This document shows positions 1 through 14,000 of a DNA stretch of 64,000 bases, piece after piece. Numbering within the stretch: the first letter of the stretch is position 1; each line of letters starts with the position of its first letter. Source of the stretch: Metridium senile (taxonomy: Eukaryota > Cnidaria > Anthozoa > Actiniaria > Metridiidae); contig OX459103.1 of the NCBI GenBank assembly GCA_949775045.1, forward strand, positions 13,190,605 to 13,254,604, written 5' to 3'. The translations under genes and the position numbers were made by a program. Below the pieces are notes generated by a model. It ran no database searches. It had not been told where the DNA came from and worked only from the letters and a program-made list of their open reading frames with translations.

Positions 1-3000
1 ATAGGGTGATCTGAAAATGTGTCAAAAAGATCGAGGTTTTCGGCACAAAATTTTCGCCTAGACCCTGATAGTAATGTCTGAGAATATTAGAGCATTCTGA
101 TAAAAGCGCAAGATTTTATTTAGAAAAAACTACAAAATCCTACCCAGAATGCAATATGCCCTATAGGGTGATCTGAAAATGGGTCAAAAAGATCGGGGTT
201 TTCGGCACAAAATTTTCGCCTAGACCCTGTTTGTAATGTGTCATAATATTAGAGCATTCTGATGAAAGCGCAAGATTTTATTTAGAAAAAACTACAAAAT
301 CCTACCCAGAATGCAATATGCCCTATAGGGTGATCTGAAAATGGGTAAAAAAGATCGGGGTTTTCGGCACAAAATTTTCGCCTACACCTTGTTTGTAATG
401 TCTGAGAATATTAGAGCATTCTGATAAAAGCGCAAGATTTTATTTAGAAAAAACTACAAAATCCTACCCAGAATGTAATATGCCCTATAGGGTGATCTGA
501 AAATGAGTAAAAAAGATCGGGGTTTTCGGTTCAAAATCTTCGCCTAGACCTTGTTAGTAATGTGTGAGAATATTAGAGCATTCTGATAAATGGGCAAGAT
601 TTTATTTAGAAAAAACTACAAAATCCTACCCAGAATGTAATATGCCCTATAGGGTGATCTGAAAATATGTCAAAAAGATCGGGGTTTTCGGCACACGATT
701 TTTGCCTAGACCCTGTTAGTAATGTCTGAGAATATTAGAGCATTCTGATAAAAGCGCAAGATTTTATTTAGAAAAAAACTACAAAATCCTATCCAGAATG
801 CAATATGCCCTATAGGGTGATCTGAAAATGGGTCAAAAAGATCGGGGTTTTCGGCACAAAATTTTCGCTTAGACCCTGTTAGTAATGTGTGATCATATTA
901 GAGCATTCTGATGAAAGGGCAAGATTTTATTTAGAAAAAACTACAAAATCCTAACCAGAATGCAATATGCCCAATAGGGTGATCTGAAAATCTGTCCAAA
1001 AGATCGGGGATTTCGGGACAAATTTTTCGCCTAGACCCTGTTAGTAATGTCTGAGAATATTAGAGCATTCTGATAAAAGCGCAAGATTTTATTTAGAAAA
1101 AACTACAAAATCCTACCCAGAATGCAATATGCCCTATAGGGTGATCTGAAAATGGGTCAAAAAGATCGGGCTTTTCGGCACAAAATTTTCGCCTAGACCC
1201 TGATAGTAATGTCTGAGAATATTAGAGCATTCTGATAAAAGCGCAAGATTTTATTTAGAAAAAACTACAAAATCCTACCCAGAATGCAATATGCCGTATA
1301 GGGTGATCTGAAAATGTGTCAAAAAGATTGGGGATTTCGGGACAAAATTTTTCCCTACACCCTGTTAGTAATGTCTGAGAATACTAGAGCATTCTGATAA
1401 ATGTGCAAGATTTTATTTAGAAAAAACTACAAAATCCTACCCAGAATGCAATATGCCCTATAGGGTGATCTGAAAATGGGTCAAAAAGATCGGGGTTTTC
1501 GGCACAAAATTTTCGCCTAGACCCTGTTAGTAATGTGTGAGAATATGAGAGCATTCTGATAAATGCGCAAGATTTTATTTAGAAAAATCTACAAAATCCT
1601 ACCCACAATGCAATATGCCCTATAGGGTGATCTGAAAATGTGTCAAAAAGATCGAGGTTTTCGGCACAAAATTTTCGCCTAGACCCTGATAGTAATGTCT
1701 GAGAATATTAGAGCATTCTGATAAAAGCGCAAGATTTTATTTAGAAAAAACTACAAAATCCTAACCAGAATGCAATATGCCCTATAGGGTGATCTGAAAA
1801 TGAGTAAAAAAGATCGGGGTTTTGGGCACAAAATTTTCGCCTAGACCCTGTTAGTAATGTCTGAGAATATTAGAGCATTCTGATAAATGGGCAAGATTTT
1901 ATTTAGAAAAAACTACAAAATCCTACCCAGAATGCAATATGCCCTATAGGATGATCTGAAAATGTGTCAAAAAGATCTGGGTTTTCGGCACACGATTTTT
2001 GCCTAGACCCTGTTAGTAATGTCTGAGAATATTAGAGCATTCAGATAAAAGGGCAAGATTTTTTTTAGAAAAAACTACAAAATCCTATCCAGAATGCAAT
2101 ATGCCCTATAGGGTGATCTGAAAATGGGTCAAAAAGATCGGGGTTTTTGGCACAAAATTTTCGCCTAGACCCTGTTAGTAATGTGTGATCATATTAGAGC
2201 ATTCTGATGAAAGGGCAAGATTTTATTTAGAAAAAACTACAAAATCCTACCCAGAATGCAATATGCCCTATAGGGTGATCTGAAAATCTGTCCAAAAGAT
2301 CGGGGATTTCGGGACAAAATTTTCGCCTAGACCCTGTTAGTAATGTGTGAGAATATGAGAGCATTCTGATAAATGCGCAAGATTTTATTTAGAAAAATCT
2401 ACAAAATCCTACCCACAATGCAATATGCCCTATAGGGTGATCTGAAAATGTGTCAAAAAGATCGAGGTTTTCGGCACAAAATTTTCGCCTAGACCCTGAT
2501 AGTAATGTCTGAGAATATTAGAGCATTCTGATAAAAGCGCAAGATTTTATTTAGAAAAAACTACAAAATCCTACCCAGAATGCAATATGCCCTATAGGGT
2601 GATCTGAAAATGGGTCAAAAAGATCGGGGTTTTCGGAACAAAATTTTCGCCTAGACCCTGTTTGTAATGTGTGAGAATATGAGAGCATTCTGATAAATGC
2701 GCAAGATTTTATTTAGAAAAATCTACAACATCCTACCCACAATGCAATATGCCCTATAGGGTGATCTGAAAATGTGTCAAAAAGATCGAGGTTTTCGGCA
2801 CAAAATTTTCGCTTAGACCCTGTGAGTAATGTCTGAGAATATTAGAGCATTCTGATAAATGCGCAAGATTTTATTTAGAAAAAACTACAAAATCCTACCC
2901 AGAATGCAATATGCCGTATAGGGTGATCTGAAAATGTGTCGAAAAGGTCGTGGTTTCCGGCACAACATTTTCGCCTAGACCCTGTGAGTAATGTCTGAGA

Positions 3001-3568
3001 ATATTAGAGCATTCTGATCAATGCGCAAGATTTTATTTAGAAAAAACTACAAAATCCTACCCAGAATGCAATATGCCCTATAGGGTGATCTGAAAATGTG
3101 TCAAAAAGATCGGGGTTTTCGGCACAAAATTTTCGCCTAGACCCTGTGAGTAATGTCTGAGAATATTAGAGCATTCTGATAAATGCGCAAGATTTTATTT
3201 GGAAAAATCTACAAAATCCTACCCAGAATGCAATATGCCCTATAGGGTGATCTGAAAATGTGTCAAAAAGATCGCGGTTTTCGGCACAAAATTTTTGCCT
3301 AGACCCTGTTAGTAATGTCTGAGAATATTAGATCATTCTGATAAAAGCGCAAGATTTTATTTAGAAAAAACTACAAAATCCTACCCACAATGCAATATGC
3401 CCGATAGGGTGATCTGAAAATGTGTCAAAAAGATCGGGGTTTTCGGCACAACATTTTCGCCTAGACCCTGTTAGTAATGTGTGAGAATATTAGAGCATTC
3501 TGATAAATGTGCAAGATTTTATTTAGAAAAAACTACAAAATCCTACCCAGAATGCAATATGCCCTATA

Positions 3569-6484
3569 GGGTTATCTGAAAATCTGTCCAAAAGATCGGG
3601 GATTTCGGGACAAAATTTTCGCCTAGACCCTGTTAGTAATATCTGAGAATATTAGAGCATTCTGATAAAAGCGCAAGATTTTATTTAGAAAAAACTACAA
3701 AATCCTACCCAGAATGCAATATGCCCTATAGGATGATCTGAAAATGGGTCAAAAAGATCGGGGTTTTCGGCACAAAATTTTCGCCTAGACTCTGTTTGTA
3801 ATGTGTCATAATATTAGAGCATTCTGATGAAAGCGCAAGATTTTATTTAGAAAAAACTACAAAATCCTACCCAGAATGCAATATGCCCTATAGGGTGATC
3901 TGAAAATGGGTAAAAAAGATCGGGGTTTTCGGCACAAAATTTTCGCCTAGACCTTGTTTGTAATGTCGGAGAATATTAGAGCATTCTGATAAAAGCGCAA
4001 GATTTTATTTAGAAAAAACTACAAAATCCTACCCAGAATGCAATATGCCCTATAAGGTGATCTGAAAATGGGTAAAAATGATCGGGGTTTTCGGCACAAA
4101 ATTTTTGCCTAGACCCTGTTAGTAATGTGTGAGAATATTAGAGCATTCTGATAAATGTGCAAGATTTTATTTAGAAAAAACTACAAAATCCTACCCAGAA
4201 TGCAATATGCCCTATAGGGTTATCTGAAAATCTGTCCAAAAGATCGGGGATTTCGGGACAAAATTTTCGCCTAGACCCTGTTAGTAATATCTGAGAATAT
4301 TAGAGCATTCTGATAAAAGCGCAAGATTTTATTTAGAAAAAACTACAAAATCCTACCCAGAATGCAATATGCCCTATAGGGTGATCTGAAAATGGGTAAA
4401 AAAGATCGGGGTTTTCGGCACAAAATTTTCGCCTAGACCCTGTTTGTAATGTGTCATAATATTAGAGCATTCTGATGAAAGCGCAAGATTTTATTTAGAA
4501 AAAACTACAAAATCCTACCCAGAATGCAATATGCCCTATAGGGTGATCTGAAAATGGGTAAAAAAGATCGGGGTTTTCGGCAAAAAATTTTCGCCTAGAC
4601 CTTGTTTGTAATGTCGGAGAATATTAGAGCATTCTGATAAAAGCGCAAGATTTTATTTAGAAAAAACTACAAAATCCTACCCAGAATGCAATATGCCCTA
4701 TAGGGTGATCTGAAAATGGGTAAAAATGATCTGGGTTTTCGGCACAAAATTTTTGCCTAGACCCTGTTAGTAATGTCTGAGAATATTAGAGCATTCTGAT
4801 AAAAGCGCAAGATTTTATTTAGAAAAAACTACAAAATCCTACCCAGAATGTAATATGCTCTATAGGGTGATCTGAAAATGAGTAAAAAAGATCGGGGTTT
4901 TGGGCACAAAATTTTCGCCTAGACCCTGTGAGTAATGTCTGAGAATATTAGAGCATTCTGATAAATGTGCAAGATTTTATTTAGAAAAAACTACAAAATC
5001 CTACCCAGAATGCAATATGCCCTATAGGGTTATCTGAAAATCTGTCCAAAAGATCGGGGATTTCGGGACAAAATTTTCGCCTAGACCCTGTTAGTAATAT
5101 CTGAGAATATTAGAGCATTCTGATAAAAGCGCAAGATTTTATTTAGAAAAAACTACAAAATCCTACCCAGAATGCAATATGCCCTATAGGATGATCTGAA
5201 AATGGGTCAAAAAGATCGGGGTTTTCGGCACAAAATTTTCGCCTAGACTCTGTTTGTAATGTGTCATAATATTAGAGCATTCTGATGAAAGCGCAAGATT
5301 TTATTTAGAAAAAACTACAAAATCCTACCCAGAATGCAATATGCCCTATAGGGTGATCTGAAAATGGGTAAAAAAGATCGGGGTTTTCGGCACAAAATTT
5401 TCGCCTAGACCTTGTTTGTAATGTCGGAGAATATTAGAGCATTCTGATAAAAGCGCAAGATTTTATTTAGAAAAAACTACAAAATCCTACCCAGAATGCA
5501 ATATGCCCTATAAGGTGATCTGAAAATGGGTAAAAATGATCGGGGTTTTCGGCACAAAATTTTTGCCTAGACCCTGTTAGTAATGTGTGAGAATATTAGA
5601 GCATTCTGATAAATGTGCAAGATTTTATTTAGAAAAAACTACAAAATCCTACCCAGAATGCAATATGCCCTATAGGGTTATCTGAAAATCTGTCCAAAAG
5701 ATCGGGGATTTCGGGACAAAATTTTCGCCTAGACCCTGTTAGTAATATCTGAGAATATTAGAGCATTCTGATAAAAGCGCAAGATTTTATTTAGAAAAAA
5801 CTACAAAATCCTACCCAGAATGCAATATGCCCTATAGGGTGATCTGAAAATGGGTAAAAAAGATCGGGGTTTTCGGCACAAAATTTTCGCCTAGACCCTG
5901 TTTGTAATGTGTCATAATATTAGAGCATTCTGATGAAAGCGCAAGATTTTATTTAGAAAAAACTACAAAATCCTACCCAGAATGCAATATGCCCTATAGG
6001 GTGATCTGAAAATGGGTAAAAAAGATCGGGGTTTTCGGCAAAAAATTTTCGCCTAGACCTTGTTTGTAATGTCGGAGAATATTAGAGCATTCTGATAAAA
6101 GCGCAAGATTTTATTTAGAAAAAACTACAAAATCCTACCCAGAATGCAATATGCCCTATAGGGTGATCTGAAAATGGGTAAAAATGATCTGGGTTTTCGG
6201 CACAAAATTTTTGCCTAGACCCTGTTAGTAATGTCTGAGAATATTAGAGCATTCTGATAAAAGCGCAAGATTTTATTTAGAAAAAACTACAAAATCCTAC
6301 CCAGAATGTAATATGCTCTATAGGGTGATCTGAAAATGAGTAAAAAAGATCGGGGTTTTGGGCACAAAATTTTCGCCTAGACCCTGTGAGTAATGTCTGA
6401 GAATATTAGAGCATTCAGATAAAAGCGCAAGATTTTATTTAGAAAAATCTACAAAATCCTACCCAGAATCCAATATGCCCTATA
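3569..6484. repeat. Higher-order repeat block, 9-monomer period (1458 bp)
   Basis: The variant GGGTTATCTG occurs at 3569, 4217, 5027 and 5675, that is spacings of 648, 810 and 648 bp (4, 5 and 4 monomers). The rare variant GACTCTGTTTG occurs at 3791 (TCTG) and again at 5249, exactly 1458 bp apart. Nine consecutive monomers starting near 3569 are therefore repeated as a unit starting near 5027. Within each 9-mer an older 4- or 5-monomer duplication is visible. Confidence 0.85.
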
Positions 6485-9400
6485 GGGTGATCTGAAAATG
6501 TGTCAAAAAGATTGGGGATTTCGGGACAAAATTTTTCCCTACACCCTGTTAGTAATGTCTAAGAATACTAGAGCATTCTGATAAATGTGCAAGATTTTAT
6601 TTAGAAAAAAATACAAAATCCTACCCAGAATGCAATATGCCCTATAGGGTGATCTGAAAATGGGTCAAAAAGATCGGGATTTTCGGCACAAAATTTTCGC
6701 CTAGGCCCTGCTAGTAATGTCTGAGAATATTAGAGCATTCTGATAAATGCGCAAGATTTTATTTAGAAAAAACTACAAAATCCTACCCAGAATGCAATAT
6801 GCCCTATAGGGTGATCTGAAAATGTGTCAAAAAGATCGGGGTTTTTGGCACAAAATTTTCGCCTAGACCCTGTTTGTAATGTGTCATAATATTAGAGCAT
6901 TCTGATGAAAGCGCAAGATTTTATTTAGAAAAAACTACAAAATCCTACCCAGAATGCAATATGCCCTATAGGGTGATCTGAAAATGGGTAAAAAAGATCG
7001 GGGTTTTCGGCACAAAATTTTCGCCTAGACCTTGTTAGTAATGTGTGAGAATATTAGAGCATTCTGATAAATGGGCAAGATTTTATTTAGAAAAAACTAC
7101 AAAATCCTACCCAGAATGCAATATGCCCTATAGGATGATCTGAAAATGTGTCAAAAAGATCTGGGTTTTCGGCACACGATTTTTGCCTAGACCCTGTTAG
7201 TAATGTCTGAGAATATTAGAGCATTCAGATAAAAGGGCAAGATTTTATTTAGAAAAAACTACAAAATCCTATCCAGAATGCAATATGCCCTATAGGGTGA
7301 TCTGAAAATGGGTCAAAAAGATCGGGGTTTTCGGCAAAAAAATTTTCGCCTAGACCCTGTTAGTAATGTGTGATCATATTAGAGCATTCTGATGAAAGGG
7401 CAAGATTTTATTTAGAAAAAACTACAAAATCCTATCCAGAATGCAATATGCCCTATAGGGTGATCTGAAAATGGGTCAAAAAGATCGGGGTTTTCGGCAA
7501 AAAAATTTTCGCCTAGACCCTGTTAGTAATGTGTGATCATATTAGAGCATTCTGATGAAAGGGCAAGATTTTATTTAGAAAAAACTACAAAATCCTACCC
7601 AGAATGCAATATGCCCTATAGGGTGATCTGAAAATCTGTCCAAAAGATCGGGGATTTCGGGACAAAATTTTCGCCTAGACCCTGTTAGTAATGTGTGAGA
7701 ATATGAGAGCATTCTGATAAATGCGCAAGATTTTATTTAGAAAAATCTACAAAATCCTACCCAGAATGCAATATGCCCTATAGGGTGATCTGAAAATGTG
7801 TCAAAAAGATCGAGGTTTTCGGCACAAAATTTTCGCCTAGACCCTGATAGTAATGTCTGAGAATATTAGAGCATTCTGATAAAAGCGCAAGATTTTATTT
7901 AGAAAAAACTACAAAATCCTACCCAGAATGCAATATGCCCTATAGGGTGATCTGAAAATGGGTCAAAAAGATCGGGGTTTTCGGCACAAAATTTTCGCCT
8001 AGACCCTGTTTGTAATGTGTCATAATATTAGAGCATTCTGATGAAAGCGCAAGATTTTATTTAGAAAAAACTACAAAATCCTACCCAGAATGCAATATGC
8101 CCTATAGGGTGATCTGAAAATGGGTAAAAAAGATCGGGGTTTTCGGCACAAAATTTTCGCCTACACCTTGTTTGTAATGTCTGAGAATATTAGAGCATTC
8201 TGATAAAAGCGCAAGATTTTATTTAGAAAAACTACAAAATCCTACCCAGAATGTAATATGCCCTATAGGGTGATCTGAAAATGAGTAAAAAAGATCGGGG
8301 TTTTCGGTTCAAAATCTTCGCCTAGACCTTGTTAGTAATGTGTGAGAATATTAGAGCATTCTGATAAATGGGCAAGATTTTATTTAGAAAAAACTACAAA
8401 ATCCTACCCAGAATGTAATATGCCCTATAGGGTGATCTGAAAATATGTCAAAAAGATCGGGGTTTTCGGCACACGATTTTTGCCTAGACCCTGTTAGTAA
8501 TGTCTGAGAATATTAGAGCATTCAGATAAAAGCGCAAGATTTTATTTAGAAAAAAACTACAAAATCCTATCCAGAATGCAATATGCCCTATAGGGTGATC
8601 TGAAAATGGGTAAAAAAGATCGGGGTTTTCGGCACAAAATTTTCGCCTACACCTTGTTTGTAATGTCTGAGAATATTAGAGCATTCTGATAAAAGCGCAA
8701 GATTTTATTTAGAAAAAACTACAAAATCCTACCCAGAATGTAATATGCCCTATAGGGTGATCTGAAAATGAGTAAAAAAGATCGGGGTTTTCGGTTCAAA
8801 ATCTTCGCCTAGACCTTGTTAGTAATGTGTGAGAATATTAGAGCATTCTGATAAATGGGCAAGATTTTATTTAGAAAAAACTACAAAATCCTACCCAGAA
8901 TGTAATATGCCCTATAGGGTGATCTGAAAATGTGTCAAAAAGATCGGGGTTTTCGGCACACGATTTTTGCCTAGACCCTGTTAGTAATGTCTGAGAATAT
9001 TAGAGCATTCAGATAAAAGCGCAAGATTTTATTTAGAAAAAAACTACAAAATCCTATCCAGAATGCAATATGCCCTATAGGGTGATCTGAAAATGGGTCA
9101 AAAAGATCGGGGTTTTCGGCACAAAATTTTCGCTTAGACCCTGTTAGTAATGTGTGATCATATTAGAGCATTCTGATGAAAGGGCAAGATTTTATTTAGA
9201 AAAAACTACAAAATCCTAACCAGAATGCAATATGCCCAATAGGGTGATCTGAAAATCTGTCCAAAAGATCGGGGATTTCGGGACAAAATTTTCGCCTAGA
9301 CCCTGTTAGTAATGTCTGAGAATATTAGAGCATTCTGATAAAAGCGCAAGATTTTATTTAGAAAAAACTACAAAATCCTACCCAGAATGCAATATGCCCT

Positions 9401-11027
9401 ATAGGGTGATCTGAAAATGGGTCAAAAAGATCGGGGTTTTCGGCACAAAATTTTCGCCTAGACCCTGATAGTAATGTCTGAGAATATTAGAGCATTCTGA
9501 TAAAAGCGCAAGATTTTATTTAGAAAAAACTACAAAATCCTACCCAGAATGCAATATGCCCTATAGGGTGATCTGAAAATGGGTCAAAAAGATCGGGGTT
9601 TTCGGCACAAAATTTTCGCCTAGACCCTGTTTGTAATGTGTCATAATATTAGAGCATTCTGATGAAAGCGCAAGATTTTATTTAGAAAAAACTACAAAAT
9701 CCTACCCAGAATGCAATATGCCCTATAGGGTGATCTGAAAATGGGTAAAAAAGATCGGGGTTTTCAGCACAAAATTTTCGCCTACACCTTGTTTGTAATG
9801 TCTGAGAATATTAGAGCATTCTGATAAAAGCGCAAGATTTTATTTAGAAAAAACTACAAAATCCTACCCAGAATGTAATATGCCCTATAGGGTGATCTGA
9901 AAATGAGTAAAAAAGATCGGGGTTTTCGGTTCAAAATCTTCGCCTAGACCTTGTTAGTAATGTGTGAGAATATTAGAGCATTCTGATAAATGGGCAAGAT
10001 TTTATTTAGAAAAAACTACAAAATCCTACCCAGAATGTAATATGCCCTATAGGGTGATCTGAAAATATGTCAAAAAGATCGGGGTTTTCGGCACACGATT
10101 TTTGCCTAGACCCTGTTAGTAATGTCTGAGAATATTAGAGCATTCAGATAAAAGCGCAAGATTTTATTTAGAAAAAAACTACAAAATCCTATCCAGAATG
10201 CAATATGCCCTATAGGGTGATCTGAAAATGGGTAAAAAAGATCGGGGTTTTCGGCACAAAATTTTCGCCTACACCTTGTTTGTAATGTCTGAGAATATTA
10301 GAGCATTCTGATAAAAGCGCAAGATTTTATTTAGAAAAAACTACAAAATCCTACCCAGAATGTAATATGCCCTATAGGGTGATCTGAAAATGAGTAAAAA
10401 AGATCGGGGTTTTCGGCACACGATTTTTGCCTAGACCCTGTTAGTAATGTCTGAGAATATTAGAGCATTCAGATAAATGCGCAAGATTTTATTTAGAAAA
10501 AAACTACAAAATCCTATCCAGAATGCAATATGCCCTATAGGGTGATCTGAAAATGGGTCAAAAAGATCGGGGTTTTCGGCACAAAATTTTCGCTTAGACC
10601 CTGTTAGTAATGTGTGATCATATTAGAGCATTCTGATGAAAGCGCAAGATTTTATTTAGAAAAAACTACAAAATCCTAACCAGAATGCAATATGCCCAAT
10701 AGGGTGATCTGAAAATCTGTCCAAAAGATCGGGGATTTCGGGACAAAATTTTCGCCTAGACCCTGTTAGTAATGTCTGAGAATATTAGAGCATTCTGATA
10801 AAAGCGCAAGATTTTATTTAGAAAAAACTACAAAATCCTACCCAGAATGCAATATGCCCTATAGGGTGATCTGAAAATGGGTCAAAAAGATCGGGGTTTT
10901 CGGCACAAAATTTTCGCCTAGACCCTGATAGTAATGTCTGAGAATATTAGAGCATTCTGAAAAAAGCGCAAGATTTTATTTAGAAAAAACTACAAAATCC
11001 TACCCAGAATGCAATATGCCGTATAGG

Positions 11028-14000
11028 GTGATCTGAAAATGTGTCAAAAAGATTGGGGATTTCGGGACAAAATTTTTCCCTACACCCTGTTAGTAATGTC
11101 TGAGAATACTAGAGCATTCTGATAAATGTGCAAGATTTTATTTAGAAAAAACTACAAAATCCTACCCAGATTGCAATATGCCCTATAGGGTGATCTGAAA
11201 ATGGGTCAAAAAGATCGGGGTTTTCGGCACAAAATTTTCGCCTAGACCCTGATAGTAATGTCTGAGAATATTAGAGCATTCTGATAAAAGCGCAAGATTT
11301 TATTTAGAAAAAACTACAAAATCCTACCCAGAATGCAATATGCCCTATAGGGTGATCTGAAAATGGGTCAAAAAGATCGGGGTTTTCGGCACAAAATTTT
11401 CGCCTAGACCCTGTTTGTAATGTGTCATAATATTAGAGCATTCTGATGAAAGCGCAAGATTTTATTTAGAAAAAACTACAAAATCCTACCCAGAATGCAA
11501 TATGCCCTATAGGGTGATCTGAAAATGGGTAAAAAAGATCGGGGTTTTCGGCACAAAATTTTCGCCTACACCTTGTTTGTAATGTCTGAGAATATTAGAG
11601 CATTCTGATAAAAGCGCAAGATTTTATTTAGAAAAAACTACAAAATCCTACCCAGAATGTAATATGCCCTATAGGGTGATCTGAAAATGAGTAAAAAAGA
11701 TCGGGGTTTTCGGTTCAAAATCTTCGCCTAGACCTTGTTAGTAATGTGTGAGAATATTAGAGCATTCTGATAAATGGGCAAGATTTTATTTAGAAAAAAC
11801 TACAAAATCCTACCCAGAATGTAATATGCCCTATAGGGTGATCTGAAAATGTGTCAAAAAGATCGGGGTTTTCGGCACACGATTTTTGCCTAGACCCTGT
11901 TAGTAATGTCTGAGAATATTAGAGCATTCAGATAAAAGCGCAAGATTTTATTTAGAAAAAAACTACAAAATCCTATCCAGAATGCAATATGCCCTATAGG
12001 GTGATCTGAAAATGGGTCAAAAAGATCGGGGTTTTCGGCACAAAATTTTCGCTTAGACCCTGTTAGTAATGTGTGATCATATTGGAGCATTCTGATGAAA
12101 GGGCAAGATTTTATTTAGAAAAAACTACAAAATCCTAACCAGAATGCAATATGCCCAATAGGGTGATCTGAAAATCTGTCCAAAAGATCGGGGATTTCGG
12201 GACAAAATTTTCGCCTAGACCCTGTTAGTAATGTCTGAGAATATTAGAGCATTCTGATAAAAGCGCAAGATTTTATTTAGAAAAAACTACAAAATCCTAC
12301 CCAGAATGCAATATGCCCTATAGGGTGATCTGAAAATGGGTCAAAAAGATCGGGGTTTTCGGCACAAAATTTTCGCCTAGACCCTGATAGTAATGTCTGA
12401 GAATATTAGAGCATTCTGATAAAAGCGCAAGATTTTATTTAGAAAAAACTACAAAATCCTACCCAGAATGCAATATGCCGTATAGGGTGATCTGAAAATG
12501 TGTCAAAAAGATTGGGGATTTCGGGACAAAATTTTTCCCTACACCCTGTTAGTAATGTCTGAGAATACTAGAGCATTCTGATAAATGTGCAAGATTTTAT
12601 TTAGAAAAAACTACAAAATCCTACCCAGATTGCAATATGCCCTATAGGGTGATCTGAAAATGGGTCAAAAAGATCGGGGTTTTCGGCACAAAATTTTCGC
12701 CTAGACCCTGATAGTAATGTGTGATCATATTAGAGCATTCTGATAAAAGCGCAAGATTTTATTTAGAAAAAACTACAAAATCCTACCCAGAATGCAATAT
12801 GCCCAATAGGGTGATCTGAAAATCTGTCCAAAAGATCGGGGATTTCGGCACAAAATTTTCGCCTAGACCCTGTTAGTAATGTCTGAGAATATTAGAGCAT
12901 TCTCATAAAAGCGCAAGATTTTATTTAGAAAAAACTACAAAATCCTACCCAGAATGCAATATGCCCTATAGGGTGATCTGAAAATGGGTCAAAAAGATCG
13001 GGGTTTTCGGCACAAAATTTTCGCTTAGACCCTGTTAGTAATGTGTGATCATATTAGAGCATTCTGATGAAAGGGCAAGATTTTATTTAGAAAAAACTAC
13101 AAAATCCTAACCAGAATGCAATATGCCCAATAGGGTGATCTGAAAATCTGTCCAAAAGATCGGGGATTTCGGGACAAAATTTTCGCCTAGACCCTGTTAG
13201 TAATGTCTGAGAATATTAGAGCATTCTGATAAAAGCGCAAGATTTTATTTAGAAAAAACTACAAAATCCTACCCAGAATGCAATATGCCCTATAGGGTGA
13301 TCTGAAAATGGGTCAAAAAGATCGGGGTTTTCGGCACAAAATTTTCGCCTAGACCCTGATAGTAATGTCTGAGAATATTAGAGCATTCTGATAAAAGCGC
13401 AAGATTTTATTTAGAAAAAACTACAAAATCCTACCCAGAATGCAATATGCCGTATAGGGTGATCTGAAAATGTGTCAAAAAGATTGGGGATTTCGGGACA
13501 AAATTTTTCCCTACACCCTGTTAGTAATGTCTGAGAATACTAGAGCATTCTGATAAATGTGCAAGATTTTATTTAGAAAAAACTACAAAATCCTACCCAG
13601 ATTGCAATATGCCCTATAGGGTGATCTGAAAATGGGTCAAAAAGATCGGGGTTTTCGGCACAAAATTTTCGCCTAGACCCTGATAGTAATGTGTGATCAT
13701 ATTAGAGCATTCTGATAAAAGCGCAAGATTTTATTTAGAAAAAACTACAAAATCCTAACCAGAATGCAATATGCCCAATAGGGTGATCTGAAAATCTGTC
13801 CAAAAGATCGGGGATTTCGGCACAAAATTTTCGCCTAGACCCTGTTAGTAATGTCTGAGAATATTAGAGCATTCTGATAAAAGCGCAAGATTTTATTTAG
13901 AAAAAACTACAAAATCCTACCCAGAATGCAATATGCCCTATAGGGTGATCTGAAAATGGGTCAAAAAGATCGGGGTTTTCGGCACAAAATTTTCGCCTAG

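Noticed and set aside
11890..12090. 66-codon minus-strand ORF inside the satellite
   Set aside because: It spans satellite monomers and is opened by monomer-type substitutions; equivalent positions in other copies are closed. It is not a gene.
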